Assembly: GCF_030812675.1 (NCBI RefSeq)
Contig: NZ_JAUSTE010000003.1
Span: forward strand, 1-64,000
Length of the DNA: 64,000 nt
DNA from: Sinomonas atrocyanea
Lineage (GTDB): Bacteria; Actinomycetota; Actinomycetes; Actinomycetales; Micrococcaceae
Direction of reading: 5' to 3'
The notes beneath the pieces are model-generated. The model ran no database searches and was not told the origin of the DNA. It saw only the letters and a list, made by a program, of their open reading frames with translations. The translations under genes were made by a program, and so were the position numbers. The stretch's first letter is position 1. Each line of letters begins with the position of its first letter. Of this stretch, positions 1 to 8,869 are shown piece after piece.

Positions 1-772
1 GTCCCGTCACCGGTCAACGTCTGCTGGACCAGATGGAACGAATCGGCGGTCCCCCAGATGTCGCCCCCGCCACCGGTCTCCGTCCACGTCCCCGAGGAAG
101 ACAGGTTGTCCGTACCGGCCGGCAGCGCGCCCCCGATGTCACTGCACGTCCAAGCCGCCGGGCAAAGACCAGGCGGGGCGACCGCCGTCGTGCTAACGGC
201 CACGGTGTCCAGTGTGACGGCGGAGCTAGTGCCCTGCAGATGGGAGGTGATCGCGAAGCCAGCCAGCAGCGGTTGCGGGAGGTCGAGCGCGACCGTCGAT
301 CCCGGCACGAGTGTCCAGGTGGCCCCGTCGGGTGAGCTATACGCACTGTAGTAGACCAGGTTGTGCGCGGTGTCGGTGTACCGGCCGACGCGCAGATAGG
401 TCGGCACGGAACCAGCCGTCAGGACCTGACTGCTGGCACCCCCCTGCGAGGCCCGCCACTGCACGTCAATCCCGTTCCCGGGTGTGACGAACACGCCGTA
501 GTACGGTGACCCCGGGTCGGTCGTAGCCCGCAGCATCGGCCCCGCCTTGGCCCACGGGTCAGTGACTTGCTGCGCGGTCACATGCGCGCTCACCGTCCCG
601 TCACCGGTCAACGTCTGCTGGACCAGATGGAACGAATCGGCGGTCCCCCAGATGTCGCCCCCGCCACCGGTCTCCGTCCACGTCCCCGAGGAAGACAGGT
701 TGTCCGTACCGGCCGGCAGCGCGCCCCCGATGTCACTGCACGTCCAAGCCGCCGGGCAAAGACCAGGCGGGG
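1..772 (-). repeat. Intragenic tandem repeat, 594-bp period, with a 178-bp identical stretch
   Basis: Bases 1-178 and 595-772 are identical over all 178 positions, offset by exactly 594 bp (198 codons), and diverge from 179/773 onward. The identity may extend left of the window. Both copies encode the start of a ConA-like module in the surface protein. The older modules further upstream in the gene are clearly diverged, so this pair reflects a recent duplication or gene conversion. Confidence 0.9.
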
Positions 773-3700
773 GTTGCGAGCCGGAAAGCTGGGCCACATT
801 GTCGAAAGTTGCGACCGATACTTGAGTGGAGTTGTAGGAGTCGCTAGCGATGCCGGCGACCAGCGGGCCGGGAAGGTTTAGAGCCACGGCGGAGCCAGGG
901 ACATAGGTGAACGTGACGCCATCAATCGAGGTATACGCGCTGTAGTACACAAGGCCATGCGCGGTGTCGGTGTACCGGGAGGCGAGCACCCACTGGGGAG
1001 CTGCACCCGGCGTAACAATACTGTTGGTCTGGGCCGCGTTGCTGCCGCGCCATTGAACAGCGATCCCGTTTCCGGGCGTCACGAACACGCCGTAATAGGC
1101 CGCTTGCGGATCGCTTCCGGCACGGATCATCACCCCAGATTTCATCCATGCCCCACCCACCTTTGTCTGGGAGACCACCCGGGCACTGACGGTTCCGTCC
1201 CCGTTCGTAGAGTTTGCAGAGTCCCGCGGGAAGGCCTGGGATACGAAGCGAAATGAGTCGTAGGTTGACCAGATGTCGGAGCCTCTAGCTTGCATCGTCC
1301 AGGTGCCGTTGAGGTAAATCTGGTTTCCGAGCAAGCCATCGACCCCGATGTCTGCGCACGAGAAGCCGGTGGCGCAGATACCCGGGGGTGGACTGCTCGG
1401 GACTGTGATCGCCACGTTGTTATACACCACCGGCGGTGCCACCCGCGGTGTGCCGGAGGTGGCCGCCATCCCGGCCAGGTACTGGTCACCCATGTCGATG
1501 GCAACCGTCGACCCCAGCGCAGGCGTCCACGTGCTGCCATCGGACGAGGTCAGTGTGGAGAAGAAGGTGACCGGGGGGTTGAGGGTGGTGTCTTGGTAGC
1601 GGACGATCTGTAGGTAGGCAGGCGAAGTCACGCTCGTCAGCGGAATCTTGGACCGTTGGGCGACGCCGTCGTAGGTTCGCCAGGAGATCGTTGCCGAGCC
1701 ACCGGGATTGAGGAATATCCCGTAAAACGGCGAGCTTGCGCTGGTGCTGGCCCGCATCATGAGGCCTTCTTGCGCGGTGTTCGGTGAGCCGGTCTGGGTT
1801 ACGACTTGGGCGCTGAGGCTCTGGTTACCCGAGACCGGTGTGAATGCGTAGTGGAAGGAGTCCCGCGCGCCCCCGATTCCGGTCCCGGTGCCATCAAGGG
1901 TGATCGAGCTCCCTGCTGCAGTCGTGTCGCCTGGAGGATTGGGGTTTCCGATGTCTGCGCACGTCCACGGTGCTGGGCAGGGATCCGCGGGTGGTTGAGG
2001 AGTCATTGTGGTCGTGATAGGCACGCCAACCGACAAGTTGGTGAACGATGCCGTTCCCGTGTTCGTGGACGATCCGGAGTCCACTGCCAGCCCGCCCATG
2101 GCAGCTGCCGGCAGGTCTAGGTTTGCGCTGGCCCCTGGCACAAGTTGATAATTTGTTCCATCAAAGGAAATGCCGGCGCTGAACAGGTTCCCCTTTCGTT
2201 GAAGCATTAGCGACACAGGCTTGTTCGCCGGGTACCACTTGGTGAGTTCGATCGAGTTGCAGCCGAAGCATGCCCGGTACCAGAACACGACGTCCGGAGA
2301 CGGAAAGCCCTCTGTAAGGTCGTTGGGGTAGGCCAGCGCCGCGAAGAACGGCGACCCAGGGTCTGCGTTCTGGCGCACCATCACGCCGGCTTGGGGTTGG
2401 GTGTTCTGGGTCGACTGCGCGGTGATCGTGGCGCTTAACTGGGTGTCGCCGGTCACCGGCTTGGAGATGAAGCGGAACTGGTCGGCTGTCCCGTGGATCG
2501 ATGCGCCCGAAGCCGTCACGGTGAGGGTTCCTCCGGCAGTGGACTCACTGCCGGCAATCGCCGGGTTACGGATGTCCTGACAGGTGAATCCCGTCGGGCA
2601 ATTGGTATCGGCAGGGACGGCCGTGGTCGCGCCGAGGCCGAAAGCGTAGAGATTCGTGTCGTAGTCACCGACGTAGAACTGGCTGCGAGCTACCGACACC
2701 GCCGCGTATCCTGGGCCTCCCATCTGATAGGAGTACAGGAGCGTCCCGTCGGCCGCGTTGACGGCTTCGAAGGTTGACCCCTCTACCAGCCCCAACATCC
2801 CGTTGACGAGCGCGGGTGCTGCCATGACGGCCTGCTCGGTCTGTCGCGTCCAGATGACCGTGCCGGTGGCCGGGTCCAAGGCACTAATCGAACCGCCACT
2901 GCCATGCCCGTTACCGGTATTGTTACCGCCGGCGAAATACAGGACGTTGTTGGCGAACACGCCGGAGGCGATTGTTCCATCTCCGCAGGTGGGGCAATCT
3001 CCGCCGAGGGCGATCCGGCGTTGCCATACGGGGCCGGCCGCAAGGTTGTCCCGGTTAAACGTGTAGACGACACCGTTCTTGTTTGCAACGCTGAGCAGCC
3101 GGTCCCCCTTGGAATCGGTGGTCAGCGTCGGAGTGGTACCCCAGTCTGAGTCTTGAACCGCCGCCTCGAAGGGAAGCTGCCACGAGCTCTTGTATGCCAG
3201 CGTCGCGGCGTCGAGCGCGACTATGGCCTGGGATTGTTTCTGTGTGTAGTCGTTGATCGTGCCGGTCGATACGAAGACGGTGTTGGTGGCGGCGTCGAGC
3301 GCTGGGCTTGTCCACACACCTCCACCCACCTGGCCGGTCGGCACGAAGTTGTAGTCGGCAACGACCGCGTGGGACGCGAGATCCACCTTCATCAGATGGC
3401 CCTGAACCAGCGGGTTGTCGCAGTTGCTGGCAACACCGACGTATGCAGCACCGTTGGCTATCAGCGGGCTGGCCCAGTTGTAGTGGGCCCCCGTCTGAGA
3501 GTTGTCGCCCGTGAAGACCTTCCACAAGATTGCGCCGGTGGTGGCGTCGAGGGCATACCAGTAGGAATCGCCGCCGCCAACATACACAACCCCGTTCACA
3601 ACGGCGGCCGCAGAGGTGACCCCAATCGTCGGAGGCTGGCAGGCCGGGTCCTGAGTCAGTCCCAGGAACTGCTTCCAGATCAGGGCGCCTGTGCCCGTGC

Positions 3701-4016
3701 TGACGGCGTATTCGTAGCCGTCCCAGCTGCCGACATAGGCAGTCGTGCCCACCACGCTCGTGGACGTTGCGATCGGCCCGCCGGTCTTGAACTTCCATTT
3801 GGCCTTCAAAGTGGACGCTTTAGACACGCTCAGCGCAGGATCCACGGTCGCGCCCGTACGGCCCACGTTCTGCAGGAACGTCGGCCAGTCCTGGTAGGGA
3901 GCTGCCCGAGCAGCCGGAGCGCCTGTGAACACCGAGGTGAAACAGGTAGCGAGTATCACGGCCACCGCACACAACAGACCAAGGCCTCGATACCGCTTCC
4001 GGCGACAGTATGTCAT
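1..4016 (-). CDS. Large secreted beta-propeller protein with tandem ConA-like repeats (3' end outside window)
   Basis: The frame is open from the ATG at 4016 to the left edge (1,338 codons, no stop), so the protein is larger still. Residues 1-38 form a signal peptide: RRKRYR, a hydrophobic core, and cleavage near ARA-AP. Residues about 45-465 form a PQQ/WD-like beta-propeller with blade motifs such as YALDATTGAILWK and VYVGGGDSYW. From about residue 471 come repeats of roughly 200 residues. Each opens with a CP...C-D-I motif and contains a G-T-A-D-x-F segment, then a D-P-x-x-x-G-V-M-x-R-like segment, like DUF1349/ConA-like beta-sandwich modules. They start near residues 471, 678, 880, 1084 and 1282. 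I infer an extracellular carbohydrate-binding or adhesive protein. No catalytic motif is visible. It lies beside glycan genes. An in-frame ATG at 4055 is an alternative start. Neither start has a strong ribosome site. Confidence 0.85.
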   Translation of the reverse strand, partial: MTYCRRKRYRGLGLLCAVAVILATCFTSVFTGAPAARAAPYQDWPTFLQNVGRTGATVDPALSVSKASTLKAKWKFKTGGPIATSTSVVGTTAYVGSWDGYEYAVSTGTGALIWKQFLGLTQDPACQPPTIGVTSAAAVVNGVVYVGGGDSYWYALDATTGAILWKVFTGDNSQTGAHYNWASPLIANGAAYVGVASNCDNPLVQGHLMKVDLASHAVVADYNFVPTGQVGGGVWTSPALDAATNTVFVSTGTINDYTQKQSQAIVALDAATLAYKSSWQLPFEAAVQDSDWGTTPTLTTDSKGDRLLSVANKNGVVYTFNRDNLAAGPVWQRRIALGGDCPTCGDGTIASGVFANNVLYFAGGNNTGNGHGSGGSISALDPATGTVIWTRQTEQAVMAAPALVNGMLGLVEGSTFEAVNAADGTLLYSYQMGGPGYAAVSVARSQFYVGDYDTNLYAFGLGATTAVPADTNCPTGFTCQDIRNPAIAGSESTAGGTLTVTASGASIHGTADQFRFISKPVTGDTQLSATITAQSTQNTQPQAGVMVRQNADPGSPFFAALAYPNDLTEGFPSPDVVFWYRACFGCNSIELTKWYPANKPVSLMLQRKGNLFSAGISFDGTNYQLVPGASANLDLPAAAMGGLAVDSGSSTNTGTASFTNLSVGVPITTTMTPQPPADPCPAPWTCADIGNPNPPGDTTAAGSSITLDGTGTGIGGARDSFHYAFTPVSGNQSLSAQVVTQTGSPNTAQEGLMMRASTSASSPFYGIFLNPGGSATISWRTYDGVAQRSKIPLTSVTSPAYLQIVRYQDTTLNPPVTFFSTLTSSDGSTWTPALGSTVAIDMGDQYLAGMAATSGTPRVAPPVVYNNVAITVPSSPPPGICATGFSCADIGVDGLLGNQIYLNGTWTMQARGSDIWSTYDSFRFVSQAFPRDSANSTNGDGTVSARVVSQTKVGGAWMKSGVMIRAGSDPQAAYYGVFVTPGNGIAVQWRGSNAAQTNSIVTPGAAPQWVLASRYTDTAHGLVYYSAYTSIDGVTFTYVPGSAVALNLPGPLVAGIASDSYNSTQVSVATFDNVAQLSGSQPPPGLCPAAWTCSDIGGALPAGTDNLSSSGTWTETGGGGDIWGTADSFHLVQQTLTGDGTVSAHVTAQQVTDPWAKAGPMLRATTDPGSPYYGVFVTPGNGIDVQWRASQGGASSQVLTAGSVPTYLRVGRYTDTAHNLVYYSAYSSPDGATWTLVPGSTVALDLPQPLLAGFAITSHLQGTSSAVTLDTVAVSTTAVAPPGLCPAAWTCSDIGGALPAGTDNLSSSGTWTETGGGGDIWGTADSFHLVQQTLTGDG

Positions 4017-4116
4017 GCTCACGGACCCCGAACGGCGGACGTGACCGCTGGACATGCCTACGGACCTCGAACGCGCGATCATTTGCCCCACGCTAGTGAG
4101 AGCACTGTCCAACGAC

Positions 4117-4134
4117 ACGAGTAGTCAGTACTCG
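4117..4134. promoter_or_regulatory. 18-bp dyad upstream of the surface-protein gene
   Basis: The sequence acgagtagtcagtactcg contains CGAGTA and TACTCG arms around a 6-nt centre. It matches 16 of 18 bases of the motif at 8622-8639, upstream of the sugar-transferase gene. It lies about 100 bp before the start of the surface protein, a plausible operator position. The binding protein is unknown. The rest of 4017-4222 shows no gene. Confidence 0.4.
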
Positions 4135-4222
4135 AAACTGCGCGGCCAGCGGCGAGGAACATACGCAGGTGTACCCGCAGAGATGGATCGCCTACGTGAA
4201 GGAGGTCACGCCGGCATCCTCC

Positions 4223-5046
4223 TCAGCATCCCCGCACCTCCATCACCAGCTCCTGCTGCTCCGGCGTGATGTAAGGGAACAGCGGCAGGGATGGGAGTTG
4301 AGCGGCGGCCTCTTCGCCGACGGAAAATCGCCTAGGTGGTAGCCAAGACAGGCGAAGGCGCCGGGAGGTGCACGAGAGTCGGGAAAAGGATGCCGAAACC
4401 GATCCCTGCCGCCGCGGGTCCAGCCCTGCACGCGGTCACGCTACTCGTCCCGGATTACGTAAGAGGTGGCACACGTCCTCATTGCTTCAGGTTGGCTCTT
4501 CGGCGTGCGGATCTCGCGCGTCCCCTCGAGGAGCTTCCCGTAGAGCCGCGCCGCCACCCGCCGTCGTGCGTATCACTCGGCGAGCGGCTGTAGCTTAGCG
4601 CGGAGGACTATCGTCCATAGGGCGGCGAGCCACACGTTGAAGCCCACGATCCCGTGCACGAACCTGACGACGGTGCCGTGCGCGGCGAGACCGCGATGTC
4701 GTGTGAGAGTGGTGTGGGGGGAACGAGCGCCTCGACCGGTGCTGTCTGGCCGAACAGGTGGACCGGGACGATGGCCTGCGTCCTAGGCCCCACCGCCCGG
4801 CCCACCTTGTTTGTGCCGGTGAGGAGGGTGTCGGAGTCGACGTCCACCCGAAACGGTCGCATGCCGGCCCGCGCCACGGCCTCGGCCGTGGGCACAAAAG
4901 TGTTCGCGGGCACGATCACCTCCTCGCCGCGCCCGATGCCGACGGCCCCAAGCGTGTTTCGAGCACAGCGGTCACCACATCGGCGCTGATCTCCCGCTGC
5001 TGCGCCGCCAGGTCCACGGAAGGGATGGCGGGGGGCAGCCAGGCGT
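4223..5046 (-). pseudogene. Degraded DegT/DnrJ/EryC1/StrS-family sugar aminotransferase
   Basis: Fragments of a PLP-dependent sugar aminotransferase appear in order on the minus strand but in different frames. An N-terminal piece AIPSVDLAAQQREISADV lies near 5020. Then come GIGRGEEVIVPANTF and IVPVHLFGQTAPVE (about 4940-4740), a C-terminal piece GFN...TIVLRAKL (about 4650-4600), GIGFGI (about 4405) and LPLFPYITPEQQELVMEV (about 4290), ending at the TGA at 4223. The segments that normally carry the PLP-phosphate-binding GTDAL region and the Schiff-base lysine are missing, and there is an in-frame stop near 4470. About 820 bp remain of an expected ~1.1 kb. It follows the acetyltransferase gene directly, as in amino-sugar operons. 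The protein cannot be functional. Confidence 0.85.
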
Positions 5047-5056
5047 GCTTCGGCTC

Positions 5057-5749
5057 TCACGGCTTCTTCTTCCGCATCGCCGCGTCGGGTGCGTCCGACG
5101 GCGCGTTCTCGCGTGGTGGGAGCGGGATCTGCAGTGCGGGCGCCCCTACCCAGGTCTGCGCGTCGGGAATGTCGGCGACCACGGCGGCACCCATGCCCAC
5201 CACAGCCTCCGTCCCAATCCGCACGTTCTGCCGGATGCTGCAGTTCATGTTCAAGTGCGCCGCCCGCCCGACCACGACGGCCCCGCCGAGGGTCGCCCCG
5301 GCGGCGAAGGTCGCGAAGTCCTCGATGACGTCCCCATGGGCGAACGTCACCTGGGGCATGGCCACCACGTGGCTGCCGATCTGCACGGCCGCCGTCAGCA
5401 CGACGTTCGCGAGGAGAATGCTCCCCTCCCCCACGTAGCACCCCTCGGGGATGCCGACGCTTGAGTGGACGATGGTGGCGAAGCGATTCTGGGCTACGCC
5501 GACCCCCGCGAGTCTGCCGACGATGTCCGAGCGTTCGGTGCCTTTTACGGCGCAGACCACCACAAGTGCCGTGGGGTAGTCGCGCGCGTCCTCGACGCGC
5601 CCCAGGATGTGCGCGCCGTCGAGGACGGTGCCGATCAGGGACGGGTCGTCGTCCAAGATGCCGAGGACGTCGAACTCGTCCCCGCCGCGCACGGCCGCCA
5701 TGACCTCGCGGGCGAGACCGCTCGCTGCGACGAGGAGCAGTTCAGTCAT
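5057..5749 (-). CDS. NeuD/PglD-family sugar O/N-acetyltransferase
   Basis: A 230-residue protein. The N-terminal part (about 1-75) is a PglD-N-like alpha/beta domain (TELLLVAASGLAREV, then GILDDDP). The C-terminal part is a left-handed beta-helix of hexapeptide repeats ending VVADIPDAQTWVGAPAL. A histidine in FAHGDVI sits where PglD-type enzymes carry their catalytic base. The family transfers acetyl from acetyl-CoA to a sugar hydroxyl or to a 4-amino group of a UDP-sugar. Start chosen at the ATG 5749 because the family begins there. The open frame extends further upstream without homology. The aminotransferase that would make a 4-amino substrate is the adjacent pseudogene, so this enzyme's present substrate is unclear. 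Confidence 0.85.
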   Translation of the reverse strand: MTELLLVAASGLAREVMAAVRGGDEFDVLGILDDDPSLIGTVLDGAHILGRVEDARDYPTALVVVCAVKGTERSDIVGRLAGVGVAQNRFATIVHSSVGIPEGCYVGEGSILLANVVLTAAVQIGSHVVAMPQVTFAHGDVIEDFATFAAGATLGGAVVVGRAAHLNMNCSIRQNVRIGTEAVVGMGAAVVADIPDAQTWVGAPALQIPLPPRENAPSDAPDAAMRKKKP

Positions 5750-5840
5750 GTCCGGGCTACCGGAACGACGACAGACGGACTGCCAAGGAATGGCCGGCCG
5801 GAACTTGAGAGAATCATGGCAAGCCCTGTCCTCGACGCGC

Positions 5841-6836
5841 TCACGACGACGCCAAGACGCGTGCCGCAGCGATCTCCTCACGCAGCGGGCGCCACCAGGC
5901 AACGAGCCTGCGGAGACCCTCCTCAAGCTGCACCTGCGCACGAAACCCGAGATCACGCTCGGCTTCCGTGACGTCGGCGAGATGGCGGACCACCCCGTCG
6001 GCCCTCCGCTCAGAACCGAACTCGACAGAGATGTCAGAGCCCATCGCTGCGAGAAGCGCGACGGCGAGCGCGAGCAGGCTTGTCTCAGTGCCGCTACCCA
6101 CGTTGTACACGCCCTCGCAGATCGAGGATTCGGCAGCGTTGAGGTTCGCCCTCGCTACGTCCTCTGTGTAGACGAAGTCCATCGTCTGCTCCCCGTTACC
6201 AAAGACGATGGGGGGCCGGCCGTCGGCGATTCTCTCCATCCACCGGACGAGCACCTCCGTGTAGAGGCCCCACACATCCATGCGGGGACCGTAAACGTTG
6301 AAATAGCGGAGTGCCACGTAATCAAGCCCGTACATCGCCCGAAAGCTCCGTGCCATGCCCTCGTTGAAACTCTTGGCGGCCCCGTAGAACGTCGTGTTGT
6401 TGTACGGGTGATGCCGCTCCCCCGTCGGGTACGTGTCGGCCCGACCATACACTGAGGAACTCGATGCCAACACGACCTTGTCGACTCCGTGCTGGACTGC
6501 AGCCTCCAGCACATTGAAGGTTCCATCCACGAGGACCTCAAGAGCCGGCCGAGGGTCCTCCGCGCACTGGTCGTTACGGAGGGCCCCCTGATGGAAGACG
6601 AGGTCCTTTCCCATGGTCACATCGTGCACCAGATCGCGGTCCCTCAGATCGCCCTCAACGAGACGGACCCGGCCCGATGCAAGCGCATGGCCCAGATTCC
6701 CGACTCTGCCGCACGCAAGATTATCGAGGACATCGACAAGTTCGACCCCGGCGTCAAGGAGGTGATCGACCAGAGTCGACCCAATCGTGCCTGCGCCTCC
6801 CGTGACCAACACGCGAGCACCCGCCAGAACAGTCAT
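5841..6836 (-). CDS. NAD-dependent nucleotide-sugar epimerase/dehydratase
   Basis: A 331-residue extended short-chain dehydrogenase. The Rossmann motif TGGAGTIG lies at residues 12-19, a Ser-rich ASSSSVYG segment near 124-131, and the catalytic YxxxK as Y151-GAA-K155. RYFNVYGPR, further on, is typical of the C-terminal sugar-binding part. Length and motifs fit WbpP/GalE-like UDP-hexose 4-epimerases. A 4,6-dehydratase is less likely but cannot be excluded from motifs alone. It lies between the sugar-transferase and acetyltransferase genes on the same strand, with 91 bp to the acetyltransferase, so it probably supplies an activated sugar for the same surface glycan. Confidence 0.88.
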   Translation of the reverse strand: MTVLAGARVLVTGGAGTIGSTLVDHLLDAGVELVDVLDNLACGRVGNLGHALASGRVRLVEGDLRDRDLVHDVTMGKDLVFHQGALRNDQCAEDPRPALEVLVDGTFNVLEAAVQHGVDKVVLASSSSVYGRADTYPTGERHHPYNNTTFYGAAKSFNEGMARSFRAMYGLDYVALRYFNVYGPRMDVWGLYTEVLVRWMERIADGRPPIVFGNGEQTMDFVYTEDVARANLNAAESSICEGVYNVGSGTETSLLALAVALLAAMGSDISVEFGSERRADGVVRHLADVTEAERDLGFRAQVQLEEGLRRLVAWWRPLREEIAAARVLASS

Positions 6837-6972
6837 GGCAACCTCACCTCCAATGTGGGACCAGGCGCAAAGCTGACGACCTCAAGCGCCGGATGGCTGG
6901 AAAGCGCCGTTGGCCGGCGGTGTGTGTGACGGTGATCTGCCATGGTTCCCCTAATGGTGAGTGCAGTGACTG

Positions 6973-6991
6973 AAGGCCGATGAGTCGGCTT
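6973..6991 (-). terminator. Weak stem-loop after the sugar-transferase gene
   Basis: Two bases after the stop of the sugar-transferase gene, AGCCGA and TCGGCCT can pair around a CTCA loop on the minus strand, with one bulged base. There is no U-tract, so termination would be partial. The region 6837-6992 holds no gene. Confidence 0.3.
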
Positions 6992-6992
6992 C

Positions 6993-8525
6993 CTAACCGG
7001 TCGGTGCGACCACGGCGCGGAGCGTGCGCCAGAGGATCATGAGGTCGCCCGTGAGGGACCAGTTCTCGACGTAGTACAGGTCGAGCCGCACGGCGTCGTC
7101 CCATTCGAGGTCCGAGCGTCCGCTGATCTGCCACAGGCCGGTGATGCCCGGCTTGATGAGCATCCGGCGGTGGGTGTAGCGCTCGTAGCTGCCGACCTCC
7201 CGGGCCAGCGGCGGACGCGGTCCCACCAGGCTCATCTCGCCGCGCAGGACGTTGAAGAACTGCGGGAGCTCGTCGAGCGAGTAGCGGCGCATCCAGGCCC
7301 CGCACCGGGTGACCCGAGGATCCTGCTTCATCTTGAACAGCACCCCGGCGCCCTCGTTCGCCTCCGCGAGGGCTGCCAGGCGGGCCTCCGCGTCCGGGAC
7401 CATCGAGCGGAACTTGAACATGGTGAACGGCCTGCCGTCCTTGCCCACCCGCTCCTGCCGGAACAGCACCGGGCCCGGAGAATCGAGCTTGACGATCAGC
7501 GCCAGGGCCGCGAGCACCGGCGCCAGGACGATCACCGCCGCTGTGCCGAGCACCAGGTCCGCGCAGCGCTTGAGCACATGCTTGGTGCCCGAGTACCGCG
7601 GGAGGTCCACCTCCATGAGGGGCAGGCCCGGCACGGGACGGAAGTGGATGCGGGGCCCGGCGACGTTGGTCAGCGATGACGCGAGGACGAGCTCGGCGTC
7701 GTGCTCCTCGAGGTTCCAGCCGAGTTCCCGCACGTACTGGTTGCCGCCCGGCACGGGCCCGGCGACGATCACGGCCCCGGCCTTCTTCGTCGCGACCGTG
7801 CGCACCACGTCGTCCGTCGAGCTGAGCACGGGCAGGCGCTCGCCGTCGACCGTCAGGGACTGCCCGCGGCGGCCCCCGGGCAGGATCGCGCCGAGCACGT
7901 TGTACGGCGCGCCGTCGCCGGCGGCGATGCGCCGCACCACGTAGCGGACGTCCTCCGGCTCCCCCACCACCACGGCGGGCGTGAGGTACATGCCGCTCTG
8001 CCGCTGGCGGTGGAGCCAGCGGCGGCTCAGCGAACGGGTCGCCAGCAGCCCGAGCGTGCCGGTGCCGAGGACGAGGGCCCAGAGGCGCGCGGACAGCACC
8101 CCGTCAGTGAGGACCACGACGACCGCGACCAGGGCGAACAGCTGCATCGTGCCGCTGACCACGCGCCGGTACTCGTCCACGCCGATGCCCAGCACGGAGG
8201 TGTCGCGGCTGCCGGAGAGGCCGAGGGCGAACGGCCACACGAGGATGAACGCCCAGAGGGCGGCGGCCGGCCCGGGCGGAGGGTTCATGACCAGGACGCC
8301 CAGGCCCCCGGCCGCGACCGCAACGAGCGCGTCGGTGACGCGCAGGAACCTCGCGTAGCGGTGGGCCCACCCCTGGGCCCGCGCGGACCGGGCCATCCGG
8401 GCCTCCGCGGCGCTGAGGTCCCGGCGCAGCCGCAGGCCCAGTGCGGACGCTCCGATCCGCTCCGCCAGCCCGCGGCCGCGGGCGGGCTCGAATGCTGCTG
8501 ATCCCTGGTGAGCTCCAACGGACAT
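6993..8525 (-). CDS. Exopolysaccharide polyprenyl glycosylphosphotransferase (initiating sugar transferase)
   Basis: A 510-residue membrane protein. The N-terminal half has several hydrophobic helices (about residues 65-155), followed by a CoA-binding-like cytosolic domain. The C-terminal ~200 residues form the catalytic sugar-transferase domain, with KRCADLVLG, LDSPGPVLFRQERVG, FTMFKFRSM and a terminal LDLYYVENWSL...DLMILWRTL segment. The family (WbaP/WcaJ/CpsE) moves a sugar-1-phosphate from a UDP-sugar to undecaprenyl phosphate at the inner membrane face, starting a glycan repeat unit. The ATG at 8525 is preceded by AAGGAG with 6-nt spacing. It is the first gene of the locus to be read, and an 18-bp dyad lies about 100 bp upstream. 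Confidence 0.93.
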   Translation of the reverse strand: MSVGAHQGSAAFEPARGRGLAERIGASALGLRLRRDLSAAEARMARSARAQGWAHRYARFLRVTDALVAVAAGGLGVLVMNPPPGPAAALWAFILVWPFALGLSGSRDTSVLGIGVDEYRRVVSGTMQLFALVAVVVVLTDGVLSARLWALVLGTGTLGLLATRSLSRRWLHRQRQSGMYLTPAVVVGEPEDVRYVVRRIAAGDGAPYNVLGAILPGGRRGQSLTVDGERLPVLSSTDDVVRTVATKKAGAVIVAGPVPGGNQYVRELGWNLEEHDAELVLASSLTNVAGPRIHFRPVPGLPLMEVDLPRYSGTKHVLKRCADLVLGTAAVIVLAPVLAALALIVKLDSPGPVLFRQERVGKDGRPFTMFKFRSMVPDAEARLAALAEANEGAGVLFKMKQDPRVTRCGAWMRRYSLDELPQFFNVLRGEMSLVGPRPPLAREVGSYERYTHRRMLIKPGITGLWQISGRSDLEWDDAVRLDLYYVENWSLTGDLMILWRTLRAVVAPTG

Positions 8526-8621
8526 GACCCGCTCCTTGCCCCTGCCGCGGCCCGGCATCCCGGCACCGCCTCGAACGGAAAGCTTCTGCACACCAGTACA
8601 CGCGCCGGGCGGAGGAGGGTC

Positions 8622-8639
8622 ACGAGTAGTGAGTACGCG
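8622..8639. promoter_or_regulatory. 18-bp dyad upstream of the sugar-transferase gene
   Basis: The sequence acgagtagtgagtacgcg matches 16 of 18 bases of the motif at 4117-4134, and a weaker relative occurs at 16574-16591. It lies 97 bp before the start of the glycosylphosphotransferase. A shared operator for the glycan locus and the surface protein is inferred. The remaining bases of 8526-8797 show no coding gene. Confidence 0.4.
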
Positions 8640-8797
8640 AGCTACGCAGGCCTTCCCCGGGTGCACCCCTTGACCGGTACGCACCCGGATCGGAGGGCAC
8701 TACGCGGGTTCGCACTCCCCGCCCACGCGGTCCCGAACCCAGCTACGTGCCTCGTGCAACGAAGCGCACGACGGCGTGCGGCGGCAGAGGCTTTCGT

Positions 8798-8854
8798 CCC
8801 GCCACAGGCCTCCGGCCCGTCCCAGGGGACGGGCCGGAGGCCTGTGATGGCGGG
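8798..8854 (-). terminator. Long hairpin terminator after the first LuxR-family gene
   Basis: Arms 8804-8823 and 8826-8845 are perfectly complementary over 20 bp with a 2-nt gap. The stem resumes as cccgcc (8798-8803) against ggcggg (8849-8854) after a small bulge. It begins 16 bp past the stop of the regulator gene ending at 8870. No U-tract follows, as is common for GC-rich actinobacterial terminators. Confidence 0.7.
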
Positions 8855-8869
8855 CAGGTGCGGAGGCTG

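Noticed and set aside
3055-3798. A separate 247-codon minus-strand ORF
   Set aside because: It is a shifted-frame shadow of the beta-propeller part of the large surface protein, whose true frame has blade motifs and is open throughout.
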